Both the position numbers and the translations under genes were made by a program. From an uncultured Kiritimatiellota bacterium (GTDB taxonomy: Bacteria > Verrucomicrobiota > Kiritimatiellia > RFP12 > DVOR01): a stretch of DNA of 60,415 bases. Location of the stretch: the NCBI GenBank assembly GCA_944389565.1, contig CALXMV010000012.1:1-60415 (forward strand). Reading direction: 5' to 3'. Shown piece after piece: positions 20,926-31,624 of this stretch. The notes under the pieces were generated by a model, which saw nothing but the letters and a program-made list of their open reading frames with translations, did no database searches and was not told the origin of the DNA. Within the stretch, counting starts at the first letter, position 1, and the number at the start of each line of letters is the position of its first letter.

Positions 20926-21207
20926 ATGGCAGGATTCGACATTGACCGGGTGGCCTTTCTGGCCCGTTTGGCGTTGACCGACGAGGAGCGCGCGACCTTC
21001 GGCGCGCAGTTGGAGACGATCGTGGCGTACGTGGACCGCATCGCGGGGCTGGAGACGGCCGGGCTGGACGCGACGCTGCATGGGCATGAGGAGGGGGCGC
21101 CTTTCCGTGCGGACGAGCCGCGGGCGGGGCTGCCGCTCGACGCGGTGCTGGGGAACGCGCCGGCGCGGATCGAGGATGAGATCCGGATGCCGCGGGTGGT
21201 GGAGTGA
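20926..21207 (+). CDS. gatC: Aspartyl/glutamyl-tRNA amidotransferase subunit C
   Basis: This 93-residue helical clamp holds GatA and GatB together. DRVAFLARLALTDEE and the C-terminal EIRMPRVVE are typical of GatC. It opens the gatCAB operon; a -10-like TACACT lies at 20898-20903, and GGAGTGAG precedes the ATG. Presence of GatCAB implies Gln-tRNA and/or Asn-tRNA are made by transamidation. Confidence 0.95.
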   Translation: MAGFDIDRVAFLARLALTDEERATFGAQLETIVAYVDRIAGLETAGLDATLHGHEEGAPFRADEPRAGLPLDAVLGNAPARIEDEIRMPRVVE

Positions 21208-21224
21208 CCGGAAGGAGGCGGACG

Positions 21225-22670
21225 ATGCTGGACGATCTGGACGCGATGACGTTGTTGGGCGCGCGGGAGGGTCTGCGCGCGGGGCAGTTTTCCTCGGTGG
21301 AGCTGACGCGGGCGCTCTTGGGGCGGATGGAGGCCTCGCAGGGGGATATCCATGCCTTCGTGACGATCGACGCGGAGGGGGCGTTGGCGCAGGCGGCCGA
21401 GGCGGATCGGCGGCGGGCGGCGGGTGAGGAGGCGCCGTTGCTGGGGGTGCCGGTGGCGATGAAGGACAACATGAACGTGGCCGGGCAGCCGTGCACGGCC
21501 TCGAGCCGCATCCTGGAGGGCTACGTGGCGCCTTACGACGCGACGGTCTCGGCCAGGCTGCGCGCGGCGGGGGCGGTCTTCCTGGGGCGCACGAACATGG
21601 ACGAGTTCGCCCTGGGCTCGACCACGCAGACCTCGGGCTTCGGCCCGACGGAGAACCCGGTGGCGCGCGGGTGCATCCCCGGCGGCTCCTCGGGCGGGAG
21701 CGCGGCGGCGGTGGGGGGCAATCTCGCGCTCGCGGCGTTGGGGACGGACACGGGCGGCTCGATCCGCCAGCCGGCGAGCCATTGCGGGATCGTGGGGCTG
21801 AAGCCGACGTATGGGCGGGTCTCGCGCTACGGGGTGGTGGCGTGCGCCTCGAGCCTGGACCAGGTGGGGCCGATGACGAAGACGGTGGCGGACGCGGCGC
21901 TGCTGATGGACGTGCTCGCGGGGCATGACCCGCTGGACGCGACGAGCCTGGACGTGCCGGTGCCGGGGCATCTGGCGGCGGTGGAGGCGGTGGGCGGCGG
22001 CCGGCCGCTCGCGGGGATGACGATCGGCCTGCCCAAGGAGTATTTCGGGGAGGGGCTCGACGGGGAGGTGCGCGCGCTCGTGGAGGCCGCGGCCAAGCGG
22101 GCGGAGGCCCTGGGCGCCACGCTCCGCGAGGTGAGCCTGCCGCACGCGGGCTACGGCATCCCCACCTATTACATCTGCATGACGGCGGAGGTCTCGGCGA
22201 ACCTGGCGCGTTTCGACGGCGTGCGCTACGGCCTGCGCGTGCCGCGCGAGGAGGTGCTGGCGCAGTATCTGGCGACGCGCGCGCAGGGGATGGGCGCGGA
22301 GGTGAAGCGGCGCGTGCTGCTGGGGACGTTCGTGCTCTCCTCGGGCTATTACGACGCGTATTACAACCGCGCGCAGAAGGTGCGCACGCTGATCCGGCGC
22401 GATTTCGACGCGGCCTTCGCGGGGTGCGACCTCCTGCTCTCGCCGGTGACGCCCGAGCCGGCGTGGCCGCTGGGGGTCTATCAGGACGACCCGATCCGCA
22501 ACTACCTCTCCGACGTGCTGACGGTGGGGGCGAACCTGGCGGGGTGCTGCGCGCTGTCGCTCCCCGCGGGGGCGACGGCGGCGGGCAAGCCGGTGGGCGT
22601 GCAGCTCACGGGGCCGAACTTCGGCGAGCCGGCGCTCCTGCGCGCGGCGCGCGCGCTCGAACTGCGTTAA
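21225..22670 (+). CDS. gatA: Aspartyl/glutamyl-tRNA amidotransferase subunit A
   Basis: This 481-residue amidase releases ammonia from glutamine for the transamidation. The Ser-cisSer-Lys triad is complete: Lys80 (VAMKDN), Ser155 (GGSSGG) and nucleophile Ser179 (DTGGSIRQP). The ATG at 21225 follows GGAAGGAGG, preferred over a GTG that overlaps the gatC stop. Third codon positions are G-rich at the start and drift to C toward gatB. Confidence 0.97.
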   Translation: MLDDLDAMTLLGAREGLRAGQFSSVELTRALLGRMEASQGDIHAFVTIDAEGALAQAAEADRRRAAGEEAPLLGVPVAMKDNMNVAGQPCTASSRILEGYVAPYDATVSARLRAAGAVFLGRTNMDEFALGSTTQTSGFGPTENPVARGCIPGGSSGGSAAAVGGNLALAALGTDTGGSIRQPASHCGIVGLKPTYGRVSRYGVVACASSLDQVGPMTKTVADAALLMDVLAGHDPLDATSLDVPVPGHLAAVEAVGGGRPLAGMTIGLPKEYFGEGLDGEVRALVEAAAKRAEALGATLREVSLPHAGYGIPTYYICMTAEVSANLARFDGVRYGLRVPREEVLAQYLATRAQGMGAEVKRRVLLGTFVLSSGYYDAYYNRAQKVRTLIRRDFDAAFAGCDLLLSPVTPEPAWPLGVYQDDPIRNYLSDVLTVGANLAGCCALSLPAGATAAGKPVGVQLTGPNFGEPALLRAARALELR

Positions 22671-22685
22671 AGGAGCCGGAAAAAG

Positions 22686-24098
22686 ATGGAATACGAAGTC
22701 GTCATCGGCCTGGAGACCCACGTCCAGCTCAAGACCCGCACCAAGATGTTCTGCGCGTGCGGCACCGCCTTCGGCGCCACGCCCAACACGCACGTCTGCC
22801 CCGTCTGCCTCGGCTACCCGGGGGCCCTGCCCACAATCAACGGCGAGGCCATCCGCCTGACGGTGCTGGCCGGGCTCATGCTCGGGTGCGCGATCGCCCC
22901 GCGCTCGCGCTTCGACCGCAAGAACTATTTCTACCCCGACTCGGCCAAGGATTACCAGATCACGCAGAACGGCCTGCCCCTCTGCCTCGGCGGCCGGGTG
23001 GAGCTGCCCGGCGGCCGCGCAATCCGCCTCAACCACATCCATCTGGAGGAGGACGTCGGCAAGCTCACCCACCGCCCCGGCTGCTCGGGCGTGGACTTCA
23101 ACCGCGCGGGCGTCCCCCTCATGGAGATCGTCTCCGAGCCCGACCTGCGCTCGCCCGACGAGGCCATCGCCTACCTCAACGCCATCCGCGAGTGCATGAT
23201 CTACGCCGGCGTCAGCGATTGCAACCTCGAAGAGGGCAATATGCGCTCGGACGTGAACATCTCCCTGCGCCCCAAAGGCCAGGAGGCCTACGGCACGAAG
23301 GTCGAGATCAAGAACATGAACACCTTCAGCGGCATCCACGACGCCCTGCGCTTCGAGATCGCCCGCCAGGAGGCCGCCCTCCGCGCCGGCGCCCCCATCG
23401 TCCAGGAGACCCGCCGCTGGGATCCCGACCTCGGCGAGACCTTCACCATGCGCACCAAGGAGAACGCCGAGGATTACCGTTACTTCCCCGAGCCCGACCT
23501 CCCGCCCGTGGTCCTCACCCAGGCGCAGATCGACGCCTGGGCCAAGGTCCTCCCCGAGGCCCCCGCCGCCCGCCGCGCCCGCATGACGCGCGATTACGGC
23601 ATCCCCGAGTACGACGCCGGCGTCCTCTCCGCCGACCGCGCCCTCGCCGACTTCTTCGAGGCCGCCGCCAAGCGCTGCGCCAACGGCAAGCTCGCCTCCA
23701 ACTGGGTCATGGCCGAGGTCCTCGCCCTCACCGCCAAGACCGGCCGCCACGTCCGGGACTCCGCCCTCACCCCCGAGGCCCTCGGCGACCTGCTCGGCCT
23801 CCTCCAGGCCGGCACCGTCAACGGCCCCACCGCCAAGGCGCTCCTCCCCGAGCTCTTCGAGAAGGGCGGCGACCCCGGCGCCATCGTCCGGGAGCGCGGC
23901 CTCGCGCAGGTCTCCGACGCCTCCGCCATCGAGGCCTTCGTCGACGCCGCCCTCGCCGACAACCCGAAGGTCGTCGCAGACTACAAGGCCGGCAAGCAGG
24001 CCGCCCTCGGCTTCCTCGTCGGCCAGGTGATGAAGCGCTCCAAGGGCAAGGCCTCGCCCCAGCTCGCCCAGCGCCTCCTCCGCGACAAGCTCGCCTGA
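22686..24098 (+). CDS. gatB: Aspartyl/glutamyl-tRNA amidotransferase subunit B
   Basis: This 470-residue kinase-like subunit activates the mischarged Asp/Glu-tRNA and receives ammonia through a tunnel from GatA. VIGLETHVQLKTRTKMFC at the start and the cysteine pair HVCPVCLGYPG are diagnostic. The C-terminal YqeY-like tRNA-binding domain (roughly residues 320-470) is present. It is 15 nt from gatA and one base from the following gene. Confidence 0.97.
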   Translation: MEYEVVIGLETHVQLKTRTKMFCACGTAFGATPNTHVCPVCLGYPGALPTINGEAIRLTVLAGLMLGCAIAPRSRFDRKNYFYPDSAKDYQITQNGLPLCLGGRVELPGGRAIRLNHIHLEEDVGKLTHRPGCSGVDFNRAGVPLMEIVSEPDLRSPDEAIAYLNAIRECMIYAGVSDCNLEEGNMRSDVNISLRPKGQEAYGTKVEIKNMNTFSGIHDALRFEIARQEAALRAGAPIVQETRRWDPDLGETFTMRTKENAEDYRYFPEPDLPPVVLTQAQIDAWAKVLPEAPAARRARMTRDYGIPEYDAGVLSADRALADFFEAAAKRCANGKLASNWVMAEVLALTAKTGRHVRDSALTPEALGDLLGLLQAGTVNGPTAKALLPELFEKGGDPGAIVRERGLAQVSDASAIEAFVDAALADNPKVVADYKAGKQAALGFLVGQVMKRSKGKASPQLAQRLLRDKLA

Positions 24099-24099
24099 C

Positions 24100-26430
24100 A
24101 TGACCGCGCGTGCCTTGGCCGTGGCGTGCCTGGCGTTGACCGGCGCCGCCCTCTGCCGCGCGTCGGGGGACAGCGGCGACCTGCTCGCCACCCCTTTCCT
24201 CAAGGACGGCTCGCCGAATCGGGACGCCGCGACCATCCAGCTCGGCAAGGGCAGCGACCCCAAGACGGCCGCGGAGCGCGACGGCTGGCACAGCGCCGCC
24301 GGCGGCACCTGCTACGCCCGCAAGACCGGCGTGGCCCTGGGCCGGAAGGGCGGCGGCATCCTGCGCCGGGATTTCCCCGAGCCCGAGCGCGTCGGCGCGG
24401 TGACCGTGACCTGCGGCGCGGAGACGAAAAGCCATCGGGACCAAGAGGCGACGCTCGTCCTGGCCCTGGACGAGACGGGTGCGGCCTGGACGCAGACCTT
24501 CCGGACGCCGGCGGAGGCCGCGGGCGAGACGGAGGTCTCCTTCATCCTCGACCCGACGGTCGAGGCCACGAAGATCGAGCTGCGTAGCGGCCCGGACTGC
24601 GGCACCATCTTCGAGGTCCGGCGTGTCCGCTGGGACGCCGCGCCCCCGCCCATCACGCCAGACGCGGACGTGCCGGGGATCGTCGCCGCGAACGAGACCT
24701 TCACCTGCTCGTTGGTGGGCGCGACGGGCGGCACGGGGCGCTACGTGCGCGCCGAATGGGCCTTCCAGGGCGAGACGCGCGTGGCCGAGGCCGCGCCCGA
24801 CGCGGAGGGGACGCTCGACCTCGCCGCCCTCAAGGGCCCCGTCTCCTTCGTCGCCCCCCGCTACGTGGGCGACTACCCGCTCACCCTCACCGTGACCGAC
24901 GACGCCGGCGCCGTCGGCGAACGCGTCTACGTCATCCGCGTCAGCGAGTTCGCCCCGCCCACCGCCATCACCGTCTCCGCGATCACGCGCACCGGCTTCA
25001 CCGTCTCCTGGGAGGCGGGGCGCACCGGCCTGGCGCCCATCCGCACCGACCTCGCCGTGCGCGACGTCCGCGACGCCCGGCCCGTCTCCGCCGAGATCGC
25101 CCTCACCGACTGGACGCAGGAGGACGACGCCCGCTGGGCGCTCACCGGGCCGATCGACCTCATGCCGTGGACGGAGGGGGTGGCCCTCGCCGCGGGCGCG
25201 GTGCTGGAGATCCCCGGGTGGGGCGGCTCGGCGGAATACGCCCTCGGCGACGGCGCGTGGCGGCCCCTGCTCACCCTGGGCGGCGGGCTCTTCGGCGGCC
25301 TCTCCGTGCGCGCGGGCGAGACGGCCCTGCGCCTGCGCGTCGCCGCCGACGAGGCCGACGGCCCCCCGACGCTCGCCCGCCTCTCCGCCACCCTGAGCGC
25401 CCCGCTCGCCACGGTCACCCATTCCGCCGACGGCCAACGCCGCGACCACACCTTCGCCGACCTGCCCGCCGCCGCCACGCTCAGCCTCCAGGTCTCCTTG
25501 GTGTACCGCGATTCGGAGGGCACGCTCATCGCCGTCGCCGCCGACCCCGTGGAGATCCGCCTGCTCCCCGTGCCGCCGATCGCCGGCTGGCGCCTGGCCG
25601 AGGCCTCGCGCATCCTCACCCTCACTTGGCCCGAGGGGGCGCGCGCCGACGGCCTGACGGTCGCGCTCGATTTCCGCGCCGAGTGCGACGTCGCGCACGA
25701 CCTGCCGCCCGGCCTCTACCTCACGCGCGTCTGCCACCACGCCGCGAACGCCTCCCGCGGCACCGGCAAGGCCATCGCCCTCACCAACACCTCCGACGCG
25801 CCCATCGCCCTCGACGGCAACACCTATTCCCTCCTGCTCACCCGCGCCTCCGGCACCCAGGCCACCTGGGATTTTCATCTCCTGGCCGACGACGGTGACT
25901 GGGTCTACCCGCTCGTCGTCCCCGCCCATGGCGAGCGGGTGCTCACCAACCGCTCCTCGCCCATCCTCGACCTGCGCGAGGAGGCCGTGCCCTGTCCCAA
26001 CGTCGCCCCGCTGAACTTCGCCGCCGGCGCCACCCTCACGCTCCTGCGCGACGGCGCCCCCGTGACCGTCGGCGGTGCCGAGAACGCCATCGTCGCCGCC
26101 GGGAACGCCGTCTCCCGCCTCCCCGCCGACGCCCTCGCCGCGCCCCTCACCCTCGCGATCGCCGACGCCGCCACTACCCTCCCCGCCCTCTACGCCCCGT
26201 GGGTCGCCTTCCGCGAGACGCGCACCCTCTCCTCCCAGACCCTCCCCTCCCCGGATGCCTCCCGCGTCCGCTACGGCGAGATCCTCGACGCCCTCCCCGC
26301 CTCCGCCCGCCGTGCCTGGGTCGAGGTCACCGTCCTCCAGGGCGACGCCCGCTCCGAGCCCGTCGTCATCGACCTCTGGGCCCGGCCCGACGCCGCGCCG
26401 CGCCCCGGCTTCCGCCTGCGCCTCCGCTAG
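24100..26430 (+). CDS. Large exported protein, unknown function
   Basis: This 776-residue protein starts right after the gatB stop and has an N-terminal signal peptide (about 22 residues). Recognisable pieces are a fibronectin-III-like segment around residues 285-330 (ITRTGFTVSWEAG) and a lamin-tail-like segment near residues 545-630 (IALTNTSDAPIALDG). Both are common in surface or secreted proteins that bind or act on polymers. No catalytic motif was seen. It may be read through from gatB or use an internal promoter. Confidence 0.7.
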   Translation: MTARALAVACLALTGAALCRASGDSGDLLATPFLKDGSPNRDAATIQLGKGSDPKTAAERDGWHSAAGGTCYARKTGVALGRKGGGILRRDFPEPERVGAVTVTCGAETKSHRDQEATLVLALDETGAAWTQTFRTPAEAAGETEVSFILDPTVEATKIELRSGPDCGTIFEVRRVRWDAAPPPITPDADVPGIVAANETFTCSLVGATGGTGRYVRAEWAFQGETRVAEAAPDAEGTLDLAALKGPVSFVAPRYVGDYPLTLTVTDDAGAVGERVYVIRVSEFAPPTAITVSAITRTGFTVSWEAGRTGLAPIRTDLAVRDVRDARPVSAEIALTDWTQEDDARWALTGPIDLMPWTEGVALAAGAVLEIPGWGGSAEYALGDGAWRPLLTLGGGLFGGLSVRAGETALRLRVAADEADGPPTLARLSATLSAPLATVTHSADGQRRDHTFADLPAAATLSLQVSLVYRDSEGTLIAVAADPVEIRLLPVPPIAGWRLAEASRILTLTWPEGARADGLTVALDFRAECDVAHDLPPGLYLTRVCHHAANASRGTGKAIALTNTSDAPIALDGNTYSLLLTRASGTQATWDFHLLADDGDWVYPLVVPAHGERVLTNRSSPILDLREEAVPCPNVAPLNFAAGATLTLLRDGAPVTVGGAENAIVAAGNAVSRLPADALAAPLTLAIADAATTLPALYAPWVAFRETRTLSSQTLPSPDASRVRYGEILDALPASARRAWVEVTVLQGDARSEPVVIDLWARPDAAPRPGFRLRLR

Positions 26431-26475
26431 CCTGCGCACCGCCCGGCGCACCGTGTGCCAAGCGCGTGGGCGCGG

Positions 26476-26504
26476 TTGCGCGGGGCGGGGGAAAAGGCTA
26501 TATT
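26476..26504 (+). promoter_or_regulatory. proCB promoter
   Basis: TTGCGC (26476-26481), 17 bases, and TATATT (26499-26504), about 45 nt before proC. Confidence 0.8.
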
Positions 26505-26548
26505 ATGGGGCACGGCGCGCCTCGCGCCGGTTTCTCGGAGGATTGCCG

Positions 26549-27325
26549 ATGAAGATTGTGATTCTGGGCGCCGGCAACATGGGCGGCGCGATCGCGAAGG
26601 GGCTGGTGCGCGCGGGCGTGCCGGCGGCGGATGTCGTGCTCACGCGGGCCTCGGCGGGGACCCCGGAGGATCTGGCGGCGCTGGGGCTGCGGGTGTCGCG
26701 GGACAACGCGGCGGAGGTGCGCGAGGCGGACGTGGTGTTCGTGGCGGTGAAGCCGTGGCTGGTGAGCCAGGTGCTGCAGCCGTTGGCGGGGGCGCTGAAG
26801 GCCGGGGCCACGGTGCTCTCGGTGGCGGCGGGGGTGTCGCTGGCCGAGCTGCGCCAGGACCTGGGGCGCGCCAAGGGGGTGCGCCTGGGCCGGATCATGC
26901 CGAACACGGCCGTGGCGCTCTGCTGCGGGGTGACGGCCGTGGCCGCGGAGACGCCCGAGGCGTTGGAGGTGGCCCAGGGGCTGGTGGGCAGGCTGGGGCT
27001 CACGGTCGTCTGCGGCGAGGACCGTTTCGGGGCGATCACGGCGCTCTCGGGGTGCGGCATCGCCCATGCGCTGAAGTTCCTGCGCGCGGGCCAGGAGGCG
27101 GGGCTGGAGATGGGGGTGCCGGCGAAAATGGCCGGGGAGATCTTCGCGCAGGTGATGAAGGGCGCCGCGGAGCTGGTGCTCCATTCCGGGAACCACCCGG
27201 AGGCGGAGGTCGACCGCGTGTGCACGCCCGGCGGCCTCACCATCAAGGGCATCAACGCGATGGAGCGCGCGGGCTTCACCGGCGCGGTCGTCGAGGGGCT
27301 CTTGGCCTCCCTGCCGGAAAAGTGA
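26549..27325 (+). CDS. proC: Pyrroline-5-carboxylate reductase
   Basis: This 258-residue enzyme performs the last step of proline synthesis, reducing pyrroline-5-carboxylate with NAD(P)H. The Rossmann loop GAGNMGGAIAKGL opens the protein, and the C-terminal dimerisation helix with the substrate loop PGGLTIKGINAMERAGF is intact. CGGAGGA precedes the ATG. It is cotranscribed with proB 16 nt downstream. Confidence 0.96.
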   Translation: MKIVILGAGNMGGAIAKGLVRAGVPAADVVLTRASAGTPEDLAALGLRVSRDNAAEVREADVVFVAVKPWLVSQVLQPLAGALKAGATVLSVAAGVSLAELRQDLGRAKGVRLGRIMPNTAVALCCGVTAVAAETPEALEVAQGLVGRLGLTVVCGEDRFGAITALSGCGIAHALKFLRAGQEAGLEMGVPAKMAGEIFAQVMKGAAELVLHSGNHPEAEVDRVCTPGGLTIKGINAMERAGFTGAVVEGLLASLPEK

Positions 27326-27341
27326 GCGGAGGGCGCGGATC

Positions 27342-28112
27342 ATGCGGATCGTCGTCAAAATCGGGTCGAACGTCCTGGCGCGCGCGAACGGCCGCCTGAG
27401 CATCGCGCGCATGGCCGAGCTGGCCGACGAGGTGGCCGAGCTCTGCGACCAAGGGCACCAGGTCCTCATCGTCTCCTCCGGCGCCGTCGCCGCCGGCCGC
27501 GCGCAGGTCGCCCTGCCCAAGACGGTCGACCGCGTGGCGCGCCGCCAGGTGCTCAGCGCCGTGGGCCAGGCCATCCTCATCGACACCTATCGCACCCTCT
27601 TCGCCGCCGACGGCATGGACGTGGGGCAGATCCTCCTCACCAAGAACGACCTGGGCAGCGCCGAGCACGCCGCCAACATCCGCCAGTGCATCCTCGCCTT
27701 CTTCGCCTATGGCATCGTCCCCGTGGTGAACGAGAACGACACCGTGAGCGTCGAGGGCCTGATGTTCACCGACAACGACGAGCTCGCCGGCCTCCTCGCC
27801 GAGCTCGTCCAGGCCGACCACCTCGTCATCCTCTCCTCCATCGACGGCCTCTACGACGGCGACCCCGCCGCCCCCGGCGCCACCCTCGTCCGCGAGGTGC
27901 GCCCCGGCGAGGATCTCTCCGCGTGCGTCTCCAAGCAGCTCACCAGCCATGGCCGCGGCGGGATGCAGACCAAGCTCCGCGTCGCCACCGCCGTCGCCGC
28001 CAAGGGCATCGCCACCACCATCGCCTCCGGCCTCCGCCACGGCGTCCTCGCCGCCATCGTCGCCGGCGCGGACATCCCGTGCACCCACTTCGTCCCCGCG
28101 CCGCGCGCGTGA
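27342..28112 (+). CDS. proB: Glutamate 5-kinase, PUA-less form
   Basis: This 256-residue amino-acid kinase phosphorylates glutamate in the first step of proline synthesis. MRIVVKIGSNVL is the phosphate-binding start, with VSSGAVAAGR and VVNENDTVS following, and the MQTKLRVA substrate segment near the end. Many ProB proteins carry a C-terminal PUA domain; this one stops before it. proA is not in the window. Confidence 0.95.
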   Translation: MRIVVKIGSNVLARANGRLSIARMAELADEVAELCDQGHQVLIVSSGAVAAGRAQVALPKTVDRVARRQVLSAVGQAILIDTYRTLFAADGMDVGQILLTKNDLGSAEHAANIRQCILAFFAYGIVPVVNENDTVSVEGLMFTDNDELAGLLAELVQADHLVILSSIDGLYDGDPAAPGATLVREVRPGEDLSACVSKQLTSHGRGGMQTKLRVATAVAAKGIATTIASGLRHGVLAAIVAGADIPCTHFVPAPRA

Positions 28113-28113
28113 C

Positions 28114-28860
28114 TCACTCCATCAGCGGGCGCGCGAGCGCCAGGACATGGACGGCCCGCGCGCCGGCGCGCCGGAGCAACCGCGCGCACGCGTCGCACGT
28201 GGCGCCGGTGGTGATCACGTCGTCCACCAGCAGGATGGTCTTCCCCGCCAGGTGGCGGGGGTGCGCCGCGCGATAGGCGGCCTCGGCGTTGCGCAGGCGC
28301 TCGGCGCGGCGCAGGCGCGTCTGCGAGACCACCCCCGTGTCCACCCGCCGCAGGTAACGGGCGCGGCAGGGGAGGCCGACGCGCGCGGCCAGCGCCTCGG
28401 CGAGCAGGAGGGCCTGGTTGTAGCCGCGGCGCCGCTCCTTCGCGCGGAGCATGGGCACGGGCACGATGGCGTCGAAGGCCACGCCGAGCGGCGCCACGCA
28501 CGCGAGGTAGTGGGCCGCGAGCAGGTCGCCCAGGTCGTCGCGCAGCCAGAGCCCGCGGTGGTACTTGAAGAGGTGGATGAGGTCGCGCACGGGCCCGGCG
28601 TAGCGGGCGACGACGTGCGCGCGGGCGAAGGCGGGCGGGTGGCGCAGGCAGTCGGGGCAGAGGAAGCCGTGCGAGCCGGGGACGGGGCTTTCCGCGCCGC
28701 ACCGCTCGCAGGCCGGGTTGCGCGCGAGGGGCAGGCGCGCCAGGCACCGCGCGCAGACGTACCCCTCGGGGCCCGCGGGCTCCCCGCAGAAGACGCAGTC
28801 CCGGGGGTAGGCCGCGTCGAGCAGGGCCCGCCACGCGCCTACAAGGCGATCCCGAAGCAT
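28114..28860 (-). CDS. comF: ComF family phosphoribosyltransferase-like protein
   Basis: This 248-residue protein has a double zinc-ribbon N-terminus (CVFCGEP, CARC, CERCG, CPDC). It ends with a phosphoribosyltransferase core carrying the PRPP loop ILLVDDVITTGAT. ComF is needed for DNA transport in natural transformation in some bacteria. It is the last gene of the malic enzyme-chromate transporter unit, starting 22 nt inside the preceding gene. Confidence 0.92.
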   Translation of the reverse strand: MLRDRLVGAWRALLDAAYPRDCVFCGEPAGPEGYVCARCLARLPLARNPACERCGAESPVPGSHGFLCPDCLRHPPAFARAHVVARYAGPVRDLIHLFKYHRGLWLRDDLGDLLAAHYLACVAPLGVAFDAIVPVPMLRAKERRRGYNQALLLAEALAARVGLPCRARYLRRVDTGVVSQTRLRRAERLRNAEAAYRAAHPRHLAGKTILLVDDVITTGATCDACARLLRRAGARAVHVLALARPLME

Positions 28861-29414
28861 CGGAGCCCGAGCCCCAGCGCGGCGCCCAGGAGGATGAGCG
28901 CCACCGCCCCCAGGCGCACCCATTGCGTGAGGAGGAAGAGCGCCGCCGCCAGCGCCGCGGCGAGCCACTGGAATCCCGCGCCGCCCCCCGGCATCAGCGT
29001 GTGCGAGAGCAGGGTGAAGGCCGCCGCGCCGATCAGCCCCACGACCACCGGCTTGGCCCCTTCGAGCGCGGCGCGGACGGCCCAATGGCGCATGGCGTAA
29101 TGGAAGGCCCCGGCGATGAGCAGGATGATCGCCACCGAGGGCAGCACCACGCCGCCGGTGGAGCAGACGCTCCCCAGGATCGGGTCCGCGCCCTCGGTCT
29201 GCGCGGCATGGATGCCCGCGAAGGTGGCGATGTTGATCGCGAAGGGCCCGGGCGTGCTCTCGGCGATGCCCACGAAGTCGGTGAATTGCTCCAGCGACAC
29301 CCAGCCATGCCGGTCGACCAGCTCCTGCTGGATGAGCGGGATCATCGCGTAGCCCCCGCCGATGGTGAAAAGCCCCACCTTCGCGAACGTCCAGAAAAGC
29401 GTCCAGTAGATCAT
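28839..29414 (-). CDS. Half-size chromate transporter (ChrA family), second
   Basis: This 191-residue membrane protein has the family motif near its start (FAKVGLFTIGGGYAMIPLI) and IAESTPGPFAINIATFAG. About six membrane segments are expected. Short ChrA proteins normally work as pairs inserted in opposite orientation. Its start overlaps the stop of the partner gene by 4 nt. The substrate need not be chromate. Confidence 0.88.
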   Translation of the reverse strand: MIYWTLFWTFAKVGLFTIGGGYAMIPLIQQELVDRHGWVSLEQFTDFVGIAESTPGPFAINIATFAGIHAAQTEGADPILGSVCSTGGVVLPSVAIILLIAGAFHYAMRHWAVRAALEGAKPVVVGLIGAAAFTLLSHTLMPGGGAGFQWLAAALAAALFLLTQWVRLGAVALILLGAALGLGLRCFGIAL

Positions 29415-30031
29415 TCCGCCCCCTCCCGCAGGCGCGGCCGCACGCCATACCACGCCACGCCGAAGAGCAGCCCGCCCACGACGATCCACAGCGCGTTGAG
29501 GTCCAGCAGCGCCACGGCCACGAAGGCCAGCGTCCCGGCCGCGAGGTTGGCCGCGTTGCGCGGCACGCCGCGGCCCATGCGCAGGAAGGCCCGCGCGATC
29601 AGCACGATCGCCGCCACGCGGATCCCCGCCAGCGCCGCCGCCACCCACGTGTTGTCGCGGAAGGCCAGATAGCACGAGCTCACCAGCACGATGACCAGCC
29701 ACGCGGGGAAGACCAGCGCCAGCGTCGCCACCACCCCGCCCAGCACCCCCGCCAGCCGATAGCCCACGAAGGTCGCCGTGTTCACCGCGATCGGGCCGGG
29801 CGTGCTCTCGCCCACGGTGATGATGTTGAGCAGCTCATCCTGCGTGAGCCACCCCTTGCGGCGCACCAGGTCGTCCTCCAGCAACGCGATGATCGCGTAG
29901 CCGCCGCCGAAGGTGATGCCGCCGAACTTCCCGAAGGTGAGCGTCAGCGCGAGGAGCCGCCTCCCCAGGGAGGCCTCCCCCGGCGCGTCGCCCGGTTGGC
30001 GGGCCTTGCCCGCGTCCTCGCCGCCGGCCAT
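29411..30031 (-). CDS. Half-size chromate transporter (ChrA family), first
   Basis: This 206-residue partner of the next gene carries FGKFGGITFGGGYAIIALLE and VGESTPGPIAVNTATFVG. An N-terminal charged tail of about 25 residues precedes the first membrane segment. It begins 2 nt after the malic enzyme stop, so the unit is one operon. Together the pair forms one complete two-half transporter. Confidence 0.88.
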   Translation of the reverse strand: MAGGEDAGKARQPGDAPGEASLGRRLLALTLTFGKFGGITFGGGYAIIALLEDDLVRRKGWLTQDELLNIITVGESTPGPIAVNTATFVGYRLAGVLGGVVATLALVFPAWLVIVLVSSCYLAFRDNTWVAAALAGIRVAAIVLIARAFLRMGRGVPRNAANLAAGTLAFVAVALLDLNALWIVVGGLLFGVAWYGVRPRLREGAE

Positions 30032-30033
30032 CC

Positions 30034-31323
<1,290 letters not shown>

Positions 31324-31355
31324 CGTGGACCTTCCTTTCATGAGAATCACCGGTG

Positions 31356-31361
31356 ATTATA
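31356..31361 (-). promoter_or_regulatory. -10 box of the malic enzyme operon
   Basis: A perfect TATAAT on the - strand lies 33 nt before the malic enzyme ATG; the -35 region is weak (TACGAG at 31379-31384). Confidence 0.6.
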
Positions 31362-31399
31362 CCATAATCCCGGGGACCCTCGTAGCCTTGGCGCGCCCC

Positions 31400-31458
31400 C
31401 CTCCCGGCCTCGCCCCCGGCCCCCTTAGGGTTTCGCCCCGAACCCTCCCGGCCCCGGG
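31400..31458 (-). repeat. Dispersed intergenic repeat, inverted copy
   Basis: Read on the - strand it contains GGAGGGTTCGGGGCGAAACC and CCCTAAGGGGG, a shuffled match to the units at 20734-20826 and 38213-38280. Confidence 0.7.
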
Positions 31459-31460
31459 CG

Positions 31461-31495
31461 AAAAAAGACCCCGGGCGGCATCCGCCTCGGGGTCT
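31461..31495 (-). terminator. Terminator of the serS-to-epmB operon
   Basis: On the - strand AGACCCCGAGGCGG-ATG-CCGCCCGGGGTCT is followed by T6, about 130 nt after the radical SAM gene stop. A second small inverted repeat (ATGAGC...GCTCAT) lies near 31520-31537. There is no gene between 31324 and 31624. Confidence 0.85.
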
Positions 31496-31624
31496 GGTAT
31501 GGAGGGATAGGAGAAACGAAGATGAGCGTACGTGCTCATGTTTCGCCCCCATGATAGCGAAAAAAGCGCGGGGCGTGGGCGGATTTTTCGCGCCGCGCCG
31601 TGCGCTGTGTACGCCTGTGCGCAT

